Part shown: piece by piece, positions 31,208 through 32,141 of the stretch
Position numbering within the stretch: position 1 is the stretch's first letter
How the letters are laid out: every line of letters starts with the position of its first letter
Assembly (NCBI GenBank): GCA_014377455.1
Contig: JACMPO010000194.1
Span: 1 to 32,141, forward strand
Direction of reading: 5' to 3'
Source: Flavobacterium sp.
GTDB lineage: Bacteria > Bacteroidota > Bacteroidia > Flavobacteriales > Flavobacteriaceae
Length of the DNA stretch: 32,141 nt
Made by a program: the position numbers and the translations under genes
Notes under the pieces: model-generated
What the model was told of the DNA's origin: nothing
Databases searched by the model: none
Seen by the model: the letters and a program-made list of their open reading frames with translations, nothing else

Positions 31208-31222
31208 GATAATCTCTGTTTA

Positions 31223-31336
31223 TTAATCATTTAAACATTGAATATATTTTCTTTTAGCTCTCTTCAAGCATAAATTTGAATGATACATTGCAACTAAACA
31301 AGCAAATCCTCCAGCCCATGCCTCATCTCTTTCCTG
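31223..31336 (-). pseudogene. 5'-truncated Cys-rich peptide gene with double-glycine motif
   Basis: An open frame of 37 codons bounded upstream by TGA (31337-31339), with no start codon. It encodes ...DEAWAGGFACLVAMYHSN, then LCLKRAKRKYIQCLND. There are three cysteines, a GG pair and a basic end. Its 5' side abuts the tRNA pseudogene, i.e. a recombination junction, and its stop is 15 nt before the membrane-protein ATG. The composition resembles the core of a GG-leader peptide but there is no leader to test this. Coding status is uncertain. Confidence 0.35.
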
Positions 31337-31372
31337 TCAGAGGGGCGCTCTAGCCAAATGAAATAATCCCTC
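31326..31372 (-). pseudogene. tRNA pseudogene (5' part, tRNA-Ala-like)
   Basis: The 5' end GAGGGATTATTTCATTTGGC corresponds to GGGGGATTAGCTCATTTGGC of the intact tRNA-Ala and continues as TAGAGCGC. Similarity fades through an anticodon arm reading CTGACAG. D-stem and anticodon stem are disrupted, and the T-arm and 3' acceptor are missing. Confidence 0.75.
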
Positions 31373-31591
31373 AAAATCTTTATAAATATATATTTTTTGA
31401 TAAGAATTAAAAATTTAAAGGCACTCAAAAATTGAATGCCTTTATAAAAATTGTAATAAATTTTTAAGTTATCAAATTGCAAAATTCACTCCTAAAACTA
31501 TATTTCGTCCAATGTTAGGAATTCCATCATTTTTTAATCTTGAAAGATGCGAAATATAGGTTTTGTTTAAAATATTATTTCCGTTCAAGTT
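31345..31591. repeat. Direct repeat copy B
   Basis: Counterpart of 30639-30890: tRNA remnant, spacer, hairpin, and receptor 3' end. Offset to copy A drifts only from 706 to 702 nt, so few indels have accumulated. Confidence 0.8.
31417..31443 (-). terminator. Terminator of the TonB-dependent receptor gene
   Basis: AAAGGCA (31417-31423) / TGCCTTT (31437-31443) plus inner TCAA / TTGA, followed on the minus strand by AAATTTTT. Confidence 0.7.
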
Positions 31592-32141
31592 TGCAATAAA
31601 AGTTGATTTTCCGATAATAATTTTGCCCCCAATTCCAAAATTTACTAAAGTATAATCATTGGATTTAGTTTCAAATAAACTTGCATTATTCTGATTTAAA
31701 GTATGTTCTACATTTGCTGAAGCAAAACCATCTTTAAACGTTTTATTAGATTTAAAATCAATTCGCAAGGTGTTATTCCACTTATTTGCAGGAATCAATG
31801 GCAAATTATCACCATTTGATTTTCTACCTGTAACGCTGTCAAAACTACTCGTGATATGCAACCAATCCAACGGATGCGGATGAAAATGTATTCCAGCTTC
31901 GCCACCATATAAATTGGCATTGTTTTGCAGATAATCATACACATCAAATCCATTGTTTTGTGTACCATTTGGAGCAATAAAAATATAATTGTTTATTTTA
32001 TTGTAAAATCCGTTTACAAAAACTTCAAAGTGTGAATTTTTATATTCTAAATTCAAATCGGTTTGAAAATTTTGTTCGCTTTTTAAATTTGGATTTCCAA
32101 TTTCGAAGCGAATAGTTCCATCGTGAACACCATTAGAACTC
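31472..32141 (-). CDS. TonB-dependent receptor, C-terminal part (continues beyond window)
   Basis: The frame is open to the right edge, so only the last ~223 residues are present. It is the end of an outer-membrane 22-strand barrel: NGVHDGTIRFEIGNPNLKSEQNFQTDLNLEYK, then FVNGFYNKINNYIFIAPNGT, GGEAGIHFHPHPLDWLHITSSFDSVTG, LPLIPANKWNNTLRIDF, and the final strand NIGRNIVLGVNFAI ending in a hydrophobic residue as needed for BAM. The pattern (NPNLKSE, PLIPANK) fits siderophore/metal-type receptors (FecA/CirA-like), but the substrate cannot be told from this end. The internal ATG at 32056 is not the start. A terminator follows. Confidence 0.92.
   Translation of the reverse strand, partial: SSNGVHDGTIRFEIGNPNLKSEQNFQTDLNLEYKNSHFEVFVNGFYNKINNYIFIAPNGTQNNGFDVYDYLQNNANLYGGEAGIHFHPHPLDWLHITSSFDSVTGRKSNGDNLPLIPANKWNNTLRIDFKSNKTFKDGFASANVEHTLNQNNASLFETKSNDYTLVNFGIGGKIIIGKSTFIANLNGNNILNKTYISHLSRLKNDGIPNIGRNIVLGVNFAI

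Noticed and set aside
30593..31372. Integrative element using tRNA-Ala as attachment site
   Set aside because: No integrase, and the duplicated part is the tRNA 5' half plus the flank, whereas tRNA-targeting integrases normally duplicate the 3' end; tandem duplication explains it better.
31294..31482. 62-aa minus-strand ORF across the tRNA pseudogene
   Set aside because: It runs through the tRNA remnant, spacer and terminator hairpin, with no coding signal.

Overview
The window is AT-rich DNA from a member of the Bacteroidota, most likely a Flavobacterium or close relative. Evidence: repeated promoters of the flavobacterial type TTG-N(16-23)-TAnnTTTG, no Shine-Dalgarno sequences, and lineage-typical families (DUF6702, DUF5916, T9SS plug, DUF6804, TonB-dependent receptor, LuxR-like response regulator with TPR histidine kinase). 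No phage, IS element, CRISPR array or rRNA gene is visible.

Layout. 1-1320: DUF6702 and CarboxypepD_reg-like envelope genes (minus). 1443-2253: dipeptidase pepE and tRNA-Gly(TCC), convergent on one terminator. 2402-5240: GNAT acetyltransferase and a large L,D-transpeptidase lipoprotein, convergent with a small YkuD_2 L,D-transpeptidase. 5492-7930: DUF5916 outer-membrane protein. 8038-13064: gpmI, map, a methyltransferase, the type IX secretion plug protein and apaG. 13121-19170 (minus): the four-gene ligase-associated DNA repair cluster, in transcription order MBL exonuclease, ATP-dependent ligase, Lhr-like helicase and PdeM. Its unusually long spacers carry short repeated phrases. 19580-21208: pruA. 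21283-22742 (minus): marC, a small membrane protein and an FAD oxidoreductase. 22920-23492: DUF3109. 23902-24768 (minus): unknown single-pass membrane protein.

25099-30329 is the most interesting accessory block. A 67-aa lipoprotein with a polyproline tail precedes a lipid-anchored TPR histidine kinase and a LuxR-like response regulator. These are followed by DUF6804, KTSC-like, an unknown 242-aa helical protein and a secreted DNase-I-fold nuclease. Two promoters here, before DUF6804 and before the 242-aa gene, share one architecture: an 18-bp palindrome (17/18 identical), exactly 20 bp to a TAnnTTTG box, then exactly 28 bp to the ATG. This suggests a small regulon controlled by a dedicated activator, with the adjacent response regulator as the obvious candidate. 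A 21-bp-period tandem repeat lies between the 242-aa gene and the nuclease gene.

30593-32141: intact tRNA-Ala(GGC), then a diverged direct duplication of a tRNA/TonB-receptor-tail unit. One copy has the intact tRNA and a receptor tail fused in frame to a small membrane protein. The other has a tRNA pseudogene and the 3' part of a TonB-dependent receptor gene that runs off the window. Between the copies is a truncated Cys-rich peptide with a double-glycine motif, directly upstream of the membrane protein.
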